From Sideroxydans sp. (GTDB lineage Bacteria > Pseudomonadota > Gammaproteobacteria > Burkholderiales > Gallionellaceae), in contig JARCRQ010000018.1 of assembly GCA_029850585.1 (NCBI GenBank), positions 1 through 40,344 of the forward strand: 40,344 nt of DNA, in the 5' to 3' direction. A program made the position numbers and the translations under genes. Within the stretch, counting starts at the first letter, position 1, and every line of letters starts with the position of its first letter. The notes under the pieces are model-generated. The model made no database searches and had not been told where the DNA came from. It worked only from the letters and a program-made list of their open reading frames with translations. Of this stretch, positions 1 to 7,652 are shown in pieces.

Positions 1-137
1 ATTTGATTATGACCCCTGCCACTTTCAGCGTTATTTTTCTCGCCGCTTTAGCTCTCTCGACCTTGCTATTAGCAAGGTCGAGAGAGCTAAAGCGGCGAGA
101 AAAATAACGCTGAAAGTGGCAGGGGTCATAATCAAAT
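1..137. repeat. Perfect 137-bp foldback palindrome
   Basis: Bases 1-67 are the exact reverse complement of bases 71-137, around a 3-base loop (ATT, 68-70). No mismatch is visible in 67 base pairs. The left arm starts at the first base of the window, so the palindrome may extend further left. No gene is encoded in either arm. It is far longer than a transcription terminator and has no T-tract. It may be a genuine hairpin element, or a foldback artefact at a contig end. The sequence alone cannot decide between these. Confidence 0.9.
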
Positions 138-149
138 AGTGGGATACAT

Positions 150-175
150 AAAAAGGCGCGCTACAATGCGCGCCG
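150..175 (-). terminator. GC-rich hairpin, terminator-like on the minus strand
   Basis: A 7-bp stem GGCGCGC (155-161) pairs with GCGCGCC (168-174) around a 6-base loop. Read on the minus strand the stem is followed by TTTTTATG, the layout of an intrinsic terminator. No minus-strand gene lies to its right, so its present role is unclear. Confidence 0.4.
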
Positions 176-206
176 AAAAATTTCAATCAATCATCGAATC
201 AAATTT

Positions 207-348
207 TGGGTGTCTCGAAAAATTCAAATATCGAAGTGAGGCTAGGCGCGAACAAAAAATTACGACGACGCATAGATGACTATGTAAGGAGTAATTTTTT
301 GTGAGTAACAACGCATCACGAAGAGATTTGAGTTTTGCGAGATACCCA
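207..348 (+). repeat. MITE-like inverted-repeat element, copy 1
   Basis: The element starts GGGTGTCTCGAAAAATTC and ends with the imperfect inverse GAGTTTTGCGAGATACCC, giving terminal inverted repeats of about 25 bp. An inner pair (around 251-262 and 290-301) again pairs ACAAAAAATTAC with GTAATTTTTTGT. It has no open reading frame of its own. A second, longer copy in the opposite orientation lies just after sodB. The two ends differ from each other in the same way in both copies, so they are one repeat family. The orn ribosome-binding site lies immediately outside its right end. Confidence 0.75.
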
Positions 349-365
349 CGCTAGGAGCGCGAATT

Positions 366-911
366 ATGGCACAGAATCAAAACTACTTAGTTTGGATAGA
401 CCTCGAAATGACGGGCTTAAATCCAGATACCGACCGCATTATCGAAGCTGCGATTGTGGTCACCGATGGCGATCTCAATACCATCGCCGAAGCGCCCGTG
501 TTGGCGGTGCATCAGTCAGATGCGGTACTCGATGCGATGGATAACTGGAACAAAAACACCCACGGCAAATCGGGCTTAATCGAGCGCGTCAAGGCTTCGA
601 CTTTGACTGAGGCGGATGTTGAAGCGCAGATGATTGCATTTATGAAAGAGTATGTGCCGACTCGAATTTCGCCGATGTGTGGCAATTCGATTTGCCAAGA
701 CCGTCGCTTTTTAGCGCGCTGGATGCCCAAGTTTGAAGACTATTTCCACTACCGTAATTTGGATGTCAGCACGCTCAAAGAGCTAGCAAAACGCTGGAAA
801 CCCGACATGGCAAAAGGCGTGAAAAAACACGGCAAGCATGAAGCCTTGGCAGATATTTACGAATCTATCGAAGAACTCAAACATTACCGCGAGCATTTTC
901 TCAAGCTGTAA
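366..911 (+). CDS. orn: Oligoribonuclease
   Basis: A 3'-5' exoribonuclease that degrades 2-5 nt RNA fragments to mononucleotides, finishing mRNA decay and clearing pGpG made from cyclic di-GMP. The 181-aa length matches the E. coli enzyme. The DEDDh signature is visible: D12 and E14 in [10 protein letters not shown]112 in CQDRRF, and H158/D163 in HEALAD. The start is set by a GGAGC Shine-Dalgarno about 9 bases upstream. It is monocistronic here, directly after a repeat element and 95 bp before sodB. The link to c-di-GMP turnover is relevant because a large GGDEF-EAL protein is encoded at 13930. Confidence 0.96.
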   Translation: MAQNQNYLVWIDLEMTGLNPDTDRIIEAAIVVTDGDLNTIAEAPVLAVHQSDAVLDAMDNWNKNTHGKSGLIERVKASTLTEADVEAQMIAFMKEYVPTRISPMCGNSICQDRRFLARWMPKFEDYFHYRNLDVSTLKELAKRWKPDMAKGVKKHGKHEALADIYESIEELKHYREHFLKL

Positions 912-950
912 GCCGCAATAGTTAACGCGCTAAAGCTGAGCATTCTGCTG

Positions 951-959
951 TGGTATATT
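951..959 (+). promoter_or_regulatory. Candidate extended -10 promoter of sodB
   Basis: TGG-TATATT fits an extended -10 element (TGn plus TATATT), followed by the GC-rich discriminator CGCGCCCC. No good -35 hexamer is seen 16-18 bases upstream. It lies 47 bp before the sodB start. Confidence 0.4.
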
Positions 960-1006
960 CGCGCCCCAAATTTTGTAGCCCTTTATAAACTCATTAGGAG
1001 AAGCAC

Positions 1007-1591
1007 ATGGAACACACTTTGCCCGCACTGCCTTACGCGACGGACGCGTTGCAACCGCACATGTCTAAAGAGACGTTTGAATATCACTACGCCAAGCATC
1101 ATCAAGCGTATGTGACCAATTTGAACAACCTGATCAAAGGCACGGAATACGAGGCTTTGGAGCTGGAAGCGATTATCAAAAAAGCACCGGCTGGCGGCAT
1201 CTACAACAACTCCGCGCAGGTTTGGAATCACACGTTTTTCTGGAATTGCATGAAGCCAAATGGCGGCGGCGCACCGACAGGCGCGTTGGCGGATGCCATC
1301 AATAAAAAATGGGGTTCGTTCGACGAATTCAAAAAAGCTTTTCAAACTTCTGCTGTGGGTAACTTCGGTTCAGCTTGGACTTGGTTGGTGAAAAAAGCTG
1401 ACGGTTCGGTTGACATCGTCAACATGGGCGCGGCGGGTACACCGTTGACGACAGCCGACAAAGCCTTGCTGTGCGTGGACGTGTGGGAACACGCTTACTA
1501 CATCGACTATCGCAATATGCGTCCTAAGTTCGTTGAGACGTATTTGAACAGCTTGGTAAATTGGGATTTTGTAGCGAAGAATTTCGCTTAA
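1007..1591 (+). CDS. sodB: Superoxide dismutase, Fe type
   Basis: Converts superoxide to oxygen and hydrogen peroxide in the cytoplasm. It has 194 aa, typical of the Fe/Mn family. Metal ligands are visible as H27, H75 (WNHTFFW), D158 and H162 (DVWEHAYY), aligning with E. coli SodB H26, H73, D156 and H160. Q71 in the segment NNSAQVWNH favours iron over manganese. A clear AGGAG ribosome-binding site precedes the ATG. The stop codon is one base from the second copy of the MITE-like element, and a strong bidirectional terminator follows at 1812. There is no signal peptide. Confidence 0.97.
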   Translation: MEHTLPALPYATDALQPHMSKETFEYHYAKHHQAYVTNLNNLIKGTEYEALELEAIIKKAPAGGIYNNSAQVWNHTFFWNCMKPNGGGAPTGALADAINKKWGSFDEFKKAFQTSAVGNFGSAWTWLVKKADGSVDIVNMGAAGTPLTTADKALLCVDVWEHAYYIDYRNMRPKFVETYLNSLVNWDFVAKNFA

Positions 1592-1592
1592 C

Positions 1593-1787
1593 GGGCATCT
1601 CGCAAAACTCAAATCTCATCGCGATGCGTTGTTGCTCACTCCTAGCTAAACCACCTGAGGACAAGTGCGTCGTCGTAATTTTTTGTTCGCGCCTTCACAC
1701 GAAACAAGGAGCGAATGCGACTATGTTTCATGGAGAGGCACCTTGCGGTTTAGCCTCGCTTGGATATTTGAATTTTTCGAGACACCC
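1593..1787 (-). repeat. MITE-like inverted-repeat element, copy 2 (inverted)
   Basis: On the plus strand this copy begins GGGCATCTCGCAAAACTC and ends GAATTTTTCGAGACACCC, the inverse orientation of copy 1 at 207-348. It shares the inner GCGTCGTCGTAATTTTTTGT block with copy 1. It carries about 55 extra bases between that block and the right end. It starts right after the sodB stop and has no coding capacity of its own. The two copies enclose orn and sodB as inverted repeats. Confidence 0.75.
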
Positions 1788-1811
1788 TAAGTTTGTTAAT
1801 TAGCCAACAGT

Positions 1812-1845
1812 AAAACCCCCAAGCCTAGGCTTGGGGGTTTTTTTA
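1812..1845. terminator. Strong bidirectional intrinsic terminator
   Basis: AAACCCCCAAGCC pairs perfectly with GGCTTGGGGGTTT and is flanked by A and T tracts. It sits between convergent sodB and the minus-strand gene ending at 1860, so it can stop transcription from both sides. Confidence 0.92.
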
Positions 1846-1859
1846 TGCGCGCCTTAATT

Positions 1860-2360
1860 TTATTGTGTTGCAGCGGTTTCGTCCGCACTGAGTCGCAATA
1901 CTTTGCCATTGTGTTTGACGAAGGTCTCTTCGCCCTCTCCTGTTACTTTCATCATCAATAAACTTTCATTACCCATGCGCAACTCGCTACGGATTGCTAC
2001 GGTGGCAATTTTTTTATCGCTGCTGATTTCGATCTTATCTAGGTTGAGATCTTGGTTAAAAACCACGCCGCCTCCCATTTTTTCGTTCAGGCTTTTGAGT
2101 GCCGCAAAAAGTTGTTCTATATCAGCACAATATTTTGCTTTGTCGGACGTTAATACTTGTCCGCCTAGGTTTTTTTGAGTGATATGTGCAGAGAAGTGTT
2201 CGTCCAATGCTTCACACATTGCTTTGCTATTGCCTGCATCTAACCATGCCTGCTCTTGCTGATAAAAGTTGCGTACATCTTGCTCTGTAATTTGATTGTT
2301 GTTGGTGTACCAATACCAACCGCCACCAGCACATACCAGTAAAAATAAAATAAATTTCAT
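1860..2360 (-). CDS. Membrane-anchored or secreted hypothetical protein
   Basis: A 166-aa protein I do not recognise by family. The first ~17 residues (MKFILFLLVCAGGGWYW) form one hydrophobic stretch, a membrane anchor or uncleaved signal, followed by a soluble domain presumably in the periplasm. The middle is helical and acidic and holds two cysteines (in KAMCEALDE and AKYCADIEQ) that could form a disulfide. The C-terminal half is beta-strand rich, and the overall order suggests an NTF2-like or small envelope lipid-associated fold, which is only a guess. An AAAGGAAA ribosome-binding site supports the start. It converges with sodB at a shared terminator. Confidence 0.7.
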   Translation of the reverse strand: MKFILFLLVCAGGGWYWYTNNNQITEQDVRNFYQQEQAWLDAGNSKAMCEALDEHFSAHITQKNLGGQVLTSDKAKYCADIEQLFAALKSLNEKMGGGVVFNQDLNLDKIEISSDKKIATVAIRSELRMGNESLLMMKVTGEGEETFVKHNGKVLRLSADETAATQ

Positions 2361-2430
2361 TGCATTTCCTTTGTTGTAGTTGAAAAATTTTTTGCGGATT
2401 CTAGCGGGTTTCTTAAAGTGCTTAACAACG

Positions 2431-2922
2431 CTATAGAAATTTTGCTTTGACCCGCGTTAATAAAAATTGAATGCGCGTTTTAATCGCTTGATAGGCTTGC
2501 CATTGCGCGAGGTAGTCGTGGATGCGGTTGCGATAACGCATCACGAATTCATACACTTTAACGAACCACGGCAGTTGCATCAGCGCGGGGCGGGTGAGGT
2601 TGAAGATACGCGAAAAAAGTGCCATGCCGACTAATTTTGCCGCGATAAATGTAGCCGTGCCGACCAGCCAATGTCCGCTAGTAATGGCGTGTAGGCCGAT
2701 GAGTTTGGCGGGGATGAGGATGGTGCTGGGCAGCAAAAAAGCCAGCAACGCCCAGCGGGCGGGCAGTGCGGTGATGCGCGTTTCGAGTGCTTGGACGTAG
2801 CGTAACACTGCTAGTCGCGCCATCAGTTTCGCGCCTGCATCCCAGAGCATTTCTTCGACCAAAAATAGCAGCGCGGCTGTCCATATGAAGGGTATCAGCA
2901 ATAGTTTTTTGATGCTTTGCAT
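2431..2922 (-). CDS. Small integral membrane protein of unknown function
   Basis: A 163-aa protein with a basic N-terminus (MQSIKK) and about three hydrophobic segments: residues 6-23, about 56-75, and about 85-105. The C-terminal third is strongly basic (for example RYRNRIHDYL and LLTRVKAKFL) and should face the cytoplasm by the positive-inside rule. I do not recognise a named family and assign no function. It is divergent from the exonuclease at 3004, and the 81-bp gap between them must hold both promoters. Confidence 0.7.
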   Translation of the reverse strand: MQSIKKLLLIPFIWTAALLFLVEEMLWDAGAKLMARLAVLRYVQALETRITALPARWALLAFLLPSTILIPAKLIGLHAITSGHWLVGTATFIAAKLVGMALFSRIFNLTRPALMQLPWFVKVYEFVMRYRNRIHDYLAQWQAYQAIKTRIQFLLTRVKAKFL

Positions 2923-3003
2923 AGCTTTTTGCTCCGTAATTTAGTGCGGCATTCTAGCTGTGCTTTGTTAGAATCCGCGCCTTGTTATTTTTGGGCTGCG
3001 GCA

Positions 3004-3789
3004 ATGAAACCTACGCTAGTTTTTGATATTGAAACCATTCCCGATATTGCGGGCTTGCGCGTGTTGCATGAGCTGGACGAGCGCGTCAGCGATGCGGAAG
3101 TCGCCGAGCTGGCATTTTTTCAGCGTCGCCAAAAAACCGGTAGCGATTTTATTCAGCATCATCTGCAACGCGTGGTGGCGATTTCCTGCGTGTTGCGCGA
3201 AGGACACAATTTTAAGGTCTGGTCGTTGGGCAGTTTGGATGAAGACGAGGGCGGGATTATTCAGCGATTTTTTGACGGCATCGACAAATACACACCGCAA
3301 ATTGTGTCGTGGAATGGCAGCGGTTTTGACTTGCCGGTGCTGCATTATCGCGGTCTGATTAACGGCGTGCAGTGTCCGCGTTATTGGGACATGGGCGAGG
3401 ACGATAAAGAGTTCAAATGGAACAATTACATCAGCCGCTATCACATGCGCCATCTGGATTTGATGGACTTGCTGGCGATGTACGGCGGACGTGCCAACGC
3501 GCCCTTGGATGACCTCGCGAAGCTAATCGGTTTCCCCGGCAAATTAGGCATGGATGGCAGCAAAGTTTGGGACGCGTATCAAGCTGGCAAGCTTAATGAA
3601 ATCCGCAATTATTGCGAGACCGATGTGGTGAACACCTATCTGGTTTTTGCGCGTTTTCAGATGATGCGCGGCGTGTTAAGTCGTGATGCGTTTAAGCAAG
3701 AATGCGAATTAGTGCGCCGCGAATTAGGCAAGTTAGAGCAACCGCATTGGCAAGAATTTTTGGCGGCTTGGCCTGAGATGAAAGCTTGA
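3004..3789 (+). CDS. Predicted DEDDy 3'-5' exonuclease (DNA polymerase B exo-like, PF10108 type)
   Basis: A 261-aa nuclease-fold protein. D8 and E10 (VFDIETIPD) are Exo I, D109 (WNGSGFDLPVL) is Exo II, and Y203/D207 (YCETDVVNTY) is Exo III, which together give the DEDDy exonuclease set. The family resembles the proofreading domain of B-family polymerases but has no polymerase domain. Its cellular substrate is not established. I chose ATG 3004 because the motif starts within a few residues of it; an upstream start in frame at 2917 would add a Cys-rich, non-family segment. The upstream TGT-TAGAAT followed by CCGCGCC at 2966-2981 is a possible extended -10 promoter. The stop overlaps the next start (TGATG). 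Confidence 0.88.
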   Translation: MKPTLVFDIETIPDIAGLRVLHELDERVSDAEVAELAFFQRRQKTGSDFIQHHLQRVVAISCVLREGHNFKVWSLGSLDEDEGGIIQRFFDGIDKYTPQIVSWNGSGFDLPVLHYRGLINGVQCPRYWDMGEDDKEFKWNNYISRYHMRHLDLMDLLAMYGGRANAPLDDLAKLIGFPGKLGMDGSKVWDAYQAGKLNEIRNYCETDVVNTYLVFARFQMMRGVLSRDAFKQECELVRRELGKLEQPHWQEFLAAWPEMKA

Positions 3790-4172
3790 TGCTGCGCTAT
3801 CGTAGCGCATGGCTGGGCGGCGGCTGGTTGTTGCTGATTTTGGTGAGCGTGTTGTCGCTGATGCCCAATCCGCCTGAGCCATTTTCTTTTTCCTATGTTG
3901 ATAAAGTTGAGCATGGTATGGCGTATGCCGCGCTGTCTTGGTGGTTTTGCCAGCTTTACTTGGGCGCGCGCCAGCGTGTGGTGGTGGCACTGATTGCGAT
4001 GGGCGTGGTAATCGAAATTCTGCAAGGGTTAAGCGGCTATCGTTATTTTGAATATGCCGACATGTTGGCGAATAGCACGGGTGTGTTAATCGGATTTTTA
4101 TGGGCGCGTTCACGTTATGGGCGCGTTTTTATGAGTATTGAAAATGGCATAGCATTTTGGAGCAACAAGTAA
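3789..4172 (+). CDS. VanZ-like family membrane protein
   Basis: A 127-aa hydrophobic protein with four likely membrane segments (about residues 9-25, 45-60, 67-85 and 95-108). The conserved VanZ-type features are the [13 protein letters not shown] segment after the first helix and the late [13 protein letters not shown] segment. The family is named after the teicoplanin-resistance protein VanZ, but most bacterial members have no proven role and this one should not be read as a resistance gene. Its ATG overlaps the exonuclease stop, indicating translational coupling, and rlmD follows after 2 bp. Confidence 0.82.
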   Translation: MLRYRSAWLGGGWLLLILVSVLSLMPNPPEPFSFSYVDKVEHGMAYAALSWWFCQLYLGARQRVVVALIAMGVVIEILQGLSGYRYFEYADMLANSTGVLIGFLWARSRYGRVFMSIENGIAFWSNK

Positions 4173-4174
4173 AC

Positions 4175-5482
4175 ATGAGCACAGAAAATAGAGTAACGAT
4201 TAAGTCGCTAGACCATGAAGGACGCGGCGTGGCGCACGCGGACGGTAAAGTTATTTTTATCGAAGGCGCGTTAGTTGGCGAAGAAGTCAGCTACAACTCG
4301 TATCGCAAAAAGCCCGCGTTTGAGCAGGCGCAAGTCGCGACTATCTTCAAAAAATCGTCGATGCGCGTCACGCCTAAGTGCAAACATTTCGGCGTGTGTG
4401 GCGGCTGTTCCATGCAGCATTTGGATGCACGCGCGCAAGTCGCGGTGAAGCAACGCATCCTCGAAGATGGTCTGTGGCATATCGGCAAAGTCAAAGCGGA
4501 AAATATTCTGCCCGCGATTTACGGACAGGCTTGGGGCTACCGCGAACGCGCGCGCATCTCGGTGAAATACGTCATCAAAAAACAAAAAATGTTGGTGGGC
4601 TTTCACGAGAAGCGCAGCAGCTTTGTCGCCGATATGTCGAGCTGCGAAATCCTCGCGCCGAAAATTGCGCGTTTGTTGCCATTGTTGGCAGAATTGGTCG
4701 CGCAATTATCTATTCGCGATCAGTTGCCGCAGATTGAAGTGGCGGTCGGTGATTATGTCGATGCCTTGGTGTTGCGCGTGATGGCGACGCCCTCGGCGGC
4801 GGATGAAGCCTTGCTGCGCAGCTTCGCCGATGAGCATCACATTCAATTTTGGTTGCAGAGCAAAGGCCCTGAAACCATCGTCCCGTTTTATCCGCTGGAC
4901 GCGCCCGCGCTGTCTTACAGCCTGCCCGAATTCAACGTCACCATGCCGTTCGCGCCTAGCGAATTTACCCAAGTCAACAGTGCGCTGAACCGCGTGATGA
5001 TAGGTCGTGCGATGCGTTTGTTGAACCCGCAAGCGGGTGAACGTATCGCCGATTTATTTTGCGGTTTAGGCAACTTCACTTTGCCGATTGCCCGCAGCGG
5101 TGCGCAAGTTTTGGGCATAGAGGGCAGCGAAGCCTTGGTGAAACGCGCGCAACAAAATGCCGCGAGCAATGGTTTGGCGGACAACACCTCGTTTATGGCG
5201 ATGAATTTATTTGAGATGACCGAGGCCGGTTTTGCCAAGCTCGGACACTTCGACAAATTGCTCATCGACCCGCCGCGCGATGGCGCGTTCGAGTTGGTGA
5301 AATCGCTAGGTGGTGACAACGCGCCCAAGCTAATTGTCTATGTGAGTTGCAACCCCGCCACGTTGGCGCGCGATGCCGCTGAACTGGTGCAGCGCGGCTA
5401 TGTTTTGAAATCTGCTGGTGTGATGAATATGTTCCCGCATACCTCGCACGTCGAATCTATTGCGGTGTTTGAGCGCGCTTGA
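4175..5482 (+). CDS. rlmD: 23S rRNA (uracil-1939-C5)-methyltransferase
   Basis: SAM-dependent enzyme that makes m5U1939 in 23S rRNA. It has 435 aa from ATG 4175. An N-terminal TRAM domain (about 1-60) is followed by the four cysteines of a [4Fe-4S] cluster: C69, C75, C78 and C157. The Rossmann methyltransferase core shows [12 protein letters not shown] (294-304) and DPPRDGA (365-371), and the catalytic nucleophile C392 lies in [16 protein letters not shown] start at 4157 would overlap the VanZ-like gene; I prefer the ATG because the TRAM domain starts just after it. It is probably co-transcribed with the exonuclease and VanZ-like genes. Confidence 0.95.
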   Translation: MSTENRVTIKSLDHEGRGVAHADGKVIFIEGALVGEEVSYNSYRKKPAFEQAQVATIFKKSSMRVTPKCKHFGVCGGCSMQHLDARAQVAVKQRILEDGLWHIGKVKAENILPAIYGQAWGYRERARISVKYVIKKQKMLVGFHEKRSSFVADMSSCEILAPKIARLLPLLAELVAQLSIRDQLPQIEVAVGDYVDALVLRVMATPSAADEALLRSFADEHHIQFWLQSKGPETIVPFYPLDAPALSYSLPEFNVTMPFAPSEFTQVNSALNRVMIGRAMRLLNPQAGERIADLFCGLGNFTLPIARSGAQVLGIEGSEALVKRAQQNAASNGLADNTSFMAMNLFEMTEAGFAKLGHFDKLLIDPPRDGAFELVKSLGGDNAPKLIVYVSCNPATLARDAAELVQRGYVLKSAGVMNMFPHTSHVESIAVFERA

Positions 5483-5533
5483 TGGGCGCGCTGAAGCGTA
5501 CTTTTGCAACGACACGCTAACCCTGAATCCCTT

Positions 5534-7645
5534 ATGCCTACAACCTTAGTGACTCGTACACCGCGCTTAAACGGCGCGGATATTGCCGCGACACGCCAAG
5601 AAATTTTGGCGTATTTCCTCGATACCTTTAATCAGTACGAGCAGCTTTTTGCCACGCTCAATTCGACGCAGAGTTACGTTAAAAAATCCATCCCGATTCG
5701 TCATCCGCTGATTTTTTATTTCGGTCACACCGCGACTTTTTTCGTCAATAAATTGTTGTTGGCGGGCTTGCTCACTACGCGCGTGAATGCAAAATTTGAA
5801 GCGATGTTTGCGGTCGGCGTGGATGAAATGAGCTGGGACGATTTGCACGATGAACACTATGATTGGCCGAGTGTGGCGGCGATTACCGAGTATCGCAATC
5901 AGGTACGCGCGCACATGGTTGAGCTGATTACGACTGCGCCGCTGAGCTTGCCGATTGATTGGAGTCATCCGTGGTGGGCGATTTTGATGTGCATCGAGCA
6001 TGAGCGCATTCATTTGGAGACTTCGTCGGTGTTAATTCGCCAGCACGATTTGACCTTGGTGCAAGCGCATCCAAGCTGGCAAAGCTGCGCGCATTCAGGT
6101 GTTGCGCCTACCAATAAATTACTTGAGGTTGCCGCAGGCGAGGTGAGCATTGATAAATCTGGCGCACCTGCGCATTACGGTTGGGACAATGAGTTTGGCT
6201 CGCATCACGCGCACATTCCAGCCTTTGCGGCGAGTCAATTTTTAGTAAGCAATGGCGAGTTTTTAGGCTTCGTCAATGACGTCGGCTATGGCAACGATGC
6301 GTATTGGGCAGAAGAAGGTCTGGCGTGGAAAAACTACGCGCAAGCGTCTCTGCCAACTTTTTGGCGGCGGGTCGCTGAAGGCTATAAATTGCGCGTGATG
6401 ACCGCTGAAATTGCCATGCCGTGGGACTGGCCTGTCGAAGTGAATTATCACGAGGCGCAAGCTTTTTGTGCATGGAAAGCGCAGCAAACAGGGCAGGTGG
6501 TGCGCTTGCCTAGCGAGGACGAATGGCTGCGTTTGTATGACCTGGCGGGCTTGGATGAGTTGCCGCATGAGGCGCGCGGTCGCGCCAATTTGCATCTCGA
6601 TTATTACGCCTCGCCTTGTCCGGTGAATGAGTTTGCGCAAGGCGATTTTTACGATGTGGCGGGCAACGTTTGGCAATGGACGCAGACCCCGATTTATCCG
6701 TATAGCGGCTTTCAGGTTTATCCGCATTACGACGATTTCACCGTGCCGACTTTTGATGGGCGGCACAATTTAATCAAGGGTGGCTCGTGGGCATCGTGCG
6801 GCAACCAAACCTTACGCAGCGCGCGTTACGCGTTTCGCCGCCACTTTTTTCAGCACGCTGGATTTCGCTATGTGGTCGGCGATACGCCTGCTCAAATCCC
6901 CGCCTCCAATTATGAAAATGAAAAATTAGTCGCCGAATATGCCGAGTTCCATTACGGCGACAATCACTTTGGTGTGGCGAATTTTGCGGCAGCGGTGGCG
7001 CAGCTAGGCATCGCGGCGGTGGCTGGCAAACCGCACTTGCGCGCACTTGATTTAGGCTGCGCATCAGGCCGCAGCACGTTTGAATTAGCACGTCATTTTG
7101 AGCACGTTACGGGCATCGATTTTTCGACACGTTTAATCGCCACCGGGGTGCAAATGGTCGAGCAAGGCGAAGTGCGCTATAGCTTGGTCGATGAAGGCGA
7201 GTTGCGCAGTTTTTATCAGCGTGATTTACGCAGCTTAGGCTTGGCCGATACGCGCGCAAAAGTTGAATTTGCGCAAGGTGATGCGTGCAATTTACCCATG
7301 CGTTTTACGGGTTACGACTTGCTCTTGGCGGCAAATTTAATCGACCGTTTATACGATCCGAAAAAGTTTTTAAGCGAGGTTCACGAGCGCATCAATCTCG
7401 GTGGCGTGTTGCTGCTGACCTCGCCCTACACTTGGCTGGAAGAACATACCAAGCGAGAAAATTGGCTAGGCGGCTACAAGAAAAATGCCGAAAATTTCTC
7501 CACCTTGGATGGCTTAAAAGAACTGTTAGGCGTGCACTTCAAGCTGCTACAAGCCCCGCAGGACGTGCCTTTTGTGATACGCGAGACCAAGCGAAAGTTC
7601 CAACACAGCGTGGCGCAAGCGACAGTTTGGCAACGCATTTTTTGA
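5534..7645 (+). CDS. ovoA: Ovothiol biosynthesis protein OvoA (5-histidylcysteine sulfoxide synthase with methyltransferase domain)
   Basis: Iron enzyme that joins cysteine to histidine at C5 using oxygen, making 5-histidylcysteine sulfoxide; its fused methyltransferase later N-methylates 5-thiohistidine. It has 703 aa and three domains. Residues about 20-180 are a DinB-like domain with likely iron ligands H65 (YFGHTATF), H156 and H160 (EHERIHLETS). Residues about 190-455 are a formylglycine-generating-enzyme-like fold (RLPSEDEW, AGNVWQW, KGGSWASCG). Residues about 490-700 are a SAM methyltransferase (ALDLGCASGRS, GIDFS). The methyltransferase fusion separates it from plain EgtB of ergothioneine synthesis. 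The start could also be TTG 5504, and neither start has a good ribosome-binding site. The lyase gene follows after 7 bp. Confidence 0.93.
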   Translation: MPTTLVTRTPRLNGADIAATRQEILAYFLDTFNQYEQLFATLNSTQSYVKKSIPIRHPLIFYFGHTATFFVNKLLLAGLLTTRVNAKFEAMFAVGVDEMSWDDLHDEHYDWPSVAAITEYRNQVRAHMVELITTAPLSLPIDWSHPWWAILMCIEHERIHLETSSVLIRQHDLTLVQAHPSWQSCAHSGVAPTNKLLEVAAGEVSIDKSGAPAHYGWDNEFGSHHAHIPAFAASQFLVSNGEFLGFVNDVGYGNDAYWAEEGLAWKNYAQASLPTFWRRVAEGYKLRVMTAEIAMPWDWPVEVNYHEAQAFCAWKAQQTGQVVRLPSEDEWLRLYDLAGLDELPHEARGRANLHLDYYASPCPVNEFAQGDFYDVAGNVWQWTQTPIYPYSGFQVYPHYDDFTVPTFDGRHNLIKGGSWASCGNQTLRSARYAFRRHFFQHAGFRYVVGDTPAQIPASNYENEKLVAEYAEFHYGDNHFGVANFAAAVAQLGIAAVAGKPHLRALDLGCASGRSTFELARHFEHVTGIDFSTRLIATGVQMVEQGEVRYSLVDEGELRSFYQRDLRSLGLADTRAKVEFAQGDACNLPMRFTGYDLLLAANLIDRLYDPKKFLSEVHERINLGGVLLLTSPYTWLEEHTKRENWLGGYKKNAENFSTLDGLKELLGVHFKLLQAPQDVPFVIRETKRKFQHSVAQATVWQRIF

Positions 7646-7652
7646 GTGAGTG

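Noticed and set aside
1-137. Palindrome as an intrinsic terminator
   Set aside because: Arms of 67 bp are far too long and there is no T-tract after the right arm.
1561-1803. 80-aa plus-strand open frame after sodB
   Set aside because: It lies almost wholly in the MITE-like repeat, with no ribosome-binding site and no recognisable protein.
3789-4172. Glycopeptide resistance gene
   Set aside because: VanZ-like proteins are widespread membrane proteins; no van gene cluster is present.
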